NCBI GenBank assembly: GCA_945897695.1
Contig: CAMDGW010000159.1
Coordinates: 1-5,677, forward strand
DNA: 5,677 nt
Direction of reading: 5' to 3'
Origin: Pseudobacteriovorax antillogorgiicola
GTDB taxonomy: Bacteria > Bdellovibrionota_B > Oligoflexia > Oligoflexales > RGVZ01
Part shown: positions 4,642 to 5,677 of the stretch, in pieces
Numbering within the stretch: position 1 is the first letter of the stretch
How the letters are laid out: the number at the start of each line of letters is the position of its first letter
Position numbers and translations under genes: made by a program
Notes under the pieces: model-generated
What the model was told of the DNA's origin: nothing
Seen by the model: the letters and a program-made list of their open reading frames with translations, nothing else
Databases searched by the model: none

Positions 4642-5677
4642 TGTCCGCACCAATCGTCAACTGCCAATCCATCACCAAAACTTTCGGACTTGTTCCGGTT
4701 TTTAAGGATCTGGAATTTGCGGTCCACGAGGGTGACCGTATCGGAATTATTGGACCCAACGGATCTGGAAAGTCTACGTTACTTAAAATTCTCGCAGGGC
4801 TTGACACTGCTGATAGCGGGATCATTTCCAATCGTCGTGGACTTACCACTGGATACGTCGCTCAGCATGACGAATTCCAAGAAGGTAAATCCATCCGGGA
4901 GATACTCACAGCGGCAGTGGGACCAAACGGCCGTGCCAGTGATCTCGGAAGAATCGAAGCCATGATTGGTCGCGCCGCCTTTGCCGATCCAGAAGCAGAA
5001 GCTGTCAAACTTTCCGGTGGTTGGAAAAAAAGGCTAGCTATTTGCGTTCAATTAATTCGCCAACCTGAGTTGCTGCTTTTGGATGAACCTACCAATCACC
5101 TTGATCTTGAAGGGATAGATTGGCTCGAAGATATACTTTCTAACGGTAACTTTACCTACGCAGTCATCAGCCACGATCGTTATTTTCTAGAAAGTGCGTG
5201 TACGACCATCGTTGAAATCAATCGCATGTATCCAGGTGGTAACTTTATCGTCAAAGGCGGTTATGGTGAGTACATGCGCCGCAAGGCTGAATTTATGGAA
5301 GGTCAGACGTCCCAAATGGCTGGCATGGCCAACAGACTGCGAATGGAAACTGAATGGCTCAATCGAGGCGCACAGGCCCGAAGCACGAAGCAGCAGGCGC
5401 GCATAAAGTCTGCGGCAACCTTAAAGTCTGACTTTGAATCTGCAACCAGCCGCTCCCGTCGTCAAACTGTTGAATTTGAATTTTCTGCCTCACAACGTAA
5501 GACCAAAAAGCTGATTGAAGTTAAAGATGTGGGTATTGCCTTCTCGGGACGCACACTTTTCAAAAACATGTCTTTTTTGCTTGGTCCTGCCATGAGACTT
5601 GGTCTGGCTGGTCCAAATGGGAGCGGTAAATCCACGTTAATTAAAATACTTCAAAAAACGCTTCCACCCGATTCAGG
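4641..5677 (+). CDS. ABC-F family ATPase, Uup-like (N-terminal 345 residues; 3' end cut by window edge)
   Basis: The ATG at 4641 overlaps the preceding TAA and has no clear SD of its own, so translation probably depends on the upstream gene. Cassette 1 has Walker A GPNGSGKS (38-45), signature LSGGW (124-128), Walker B LLLLDEPTNHLD (144-155, catalytic E149) and H-switch SHDR (177-180). A charged interdomain linker of roughly residues 200-290 contains WLNRGAQAR, resembling the W-I-R-x-G-x-x-A-R segment of Uup. Cassette 2 begins near I293 and reaches Walker A GPNGSGKS (324-331) before the window ends. Two fused cassettes with a charged linker and no membrane domain define ABC-F proteins, which bind the ribosomal E site and relieve stalled or antibiotic-blocked ribosomes rather than transport solutes. 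The Uup-like label rests on LSGGW, IDWLE and the linker motif. The spacing from Walker A to signature in cassette 1 is short. An antibiotic-resistance role is possible but has no support here. Confidence 0.93.
   Translation, partial: MSAPIVNCQSITKTFGLVPVFKDLEFAVHEGDRIGIIGPNGSGKSTLLKILAGLDTADSGIISNRRGLTTGYVAQHDEFQEGKSIREILTAAVGPNGRASDLGRIEAMIGRAAFADPEAEAVKLSGGWKKRLAICVQLIRQPELLLLDEPTNHLDLEGIDWLEDILSNGNFTYAVISHDRYFLESACTTIVEINRMYPGGNFIVKGGYGEYMRRKAEFMEGQTSQMAGMANRLRMETEWLNRGAQARSTKQQARIKSAATLKSDFESATSRSRRQTVEFEFSASQRKTKKLIEVKDVGIAFSGRTLFKNMSFLLGPAMRLGLAGPNGSGKSTLIKILQKTLPPDS

Noticed and set aside
4622..4965. Frames overlapping the start of the ABC-F gene on both strands
   Set aside because: The ABC-F frame carries Walker A, signature and Walker B motifs, so the others are not coding.

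Overview
The window looks like ordinary chromosomal DNA from a Gram-negative bacterium. One gene encodes an apparent outer-membrane beta-barrel protein with a signal peptide, and there are good Shine-Dalgarno sites and a yceD-rpmF gene pair. The overall style (moderate GC, an unusual GYF-type membrane protein, a four-Cys L32) would fit a Bdellovibrionota/Oligoflexia or other former delta-proteobacterial lineage. That placement is only an impression, because no rRNA or other decisive marker is present. There are no insertion sequences, CRISPR arrays, tRNAs, rRNAs or phage genes.

Layout from left to right. (1) On the minus strand, the 5' part of a secreted beta-barrel-like protein runs off the left edge (1-518). 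(2) Also on the minus strand is a membrane-anchored protein with two GYF_2-like domains, one transmembrane helix, a long Pro/Ser/Ala-rich linker and a small C-terminal domain (697-2115). (3) Divergent from it on the plus strand is a yceD (DUF177) and rpmF (ribosomal protein bL32) pair (2364-3204). It is preceded by a leader carrying a near-perfect Shine-Dalgarno followed by an ATG-TAA start-stop codon pair, and followed by a strong intrinsic terminator at 3248-3291. (4) Converging on that terminator is a minus-strand MsrB-MsrA fusion (3282-4139) for repair of oxidised methionine. (5) Divergent from msrBA is a plus-strand two-gene unit: an unrecognised 115-residue protein (4294-4641) whose stop codon overlaps the start of an ABC-F ATPase (4641 to the right edge, truncated).

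The main functional theme is translation and housekeeping: L32 and YceD serve the large ribosomal subunit, ABC-F proteins act on ribosomes, and MsrBA repairs proteins. I see no clear new multi-gene system. The observations most worth a second look are the start-stop element before yceD, the unknown protein coupled to the ABC-F gene, and the architecture of the GYF-domain membrane protein.
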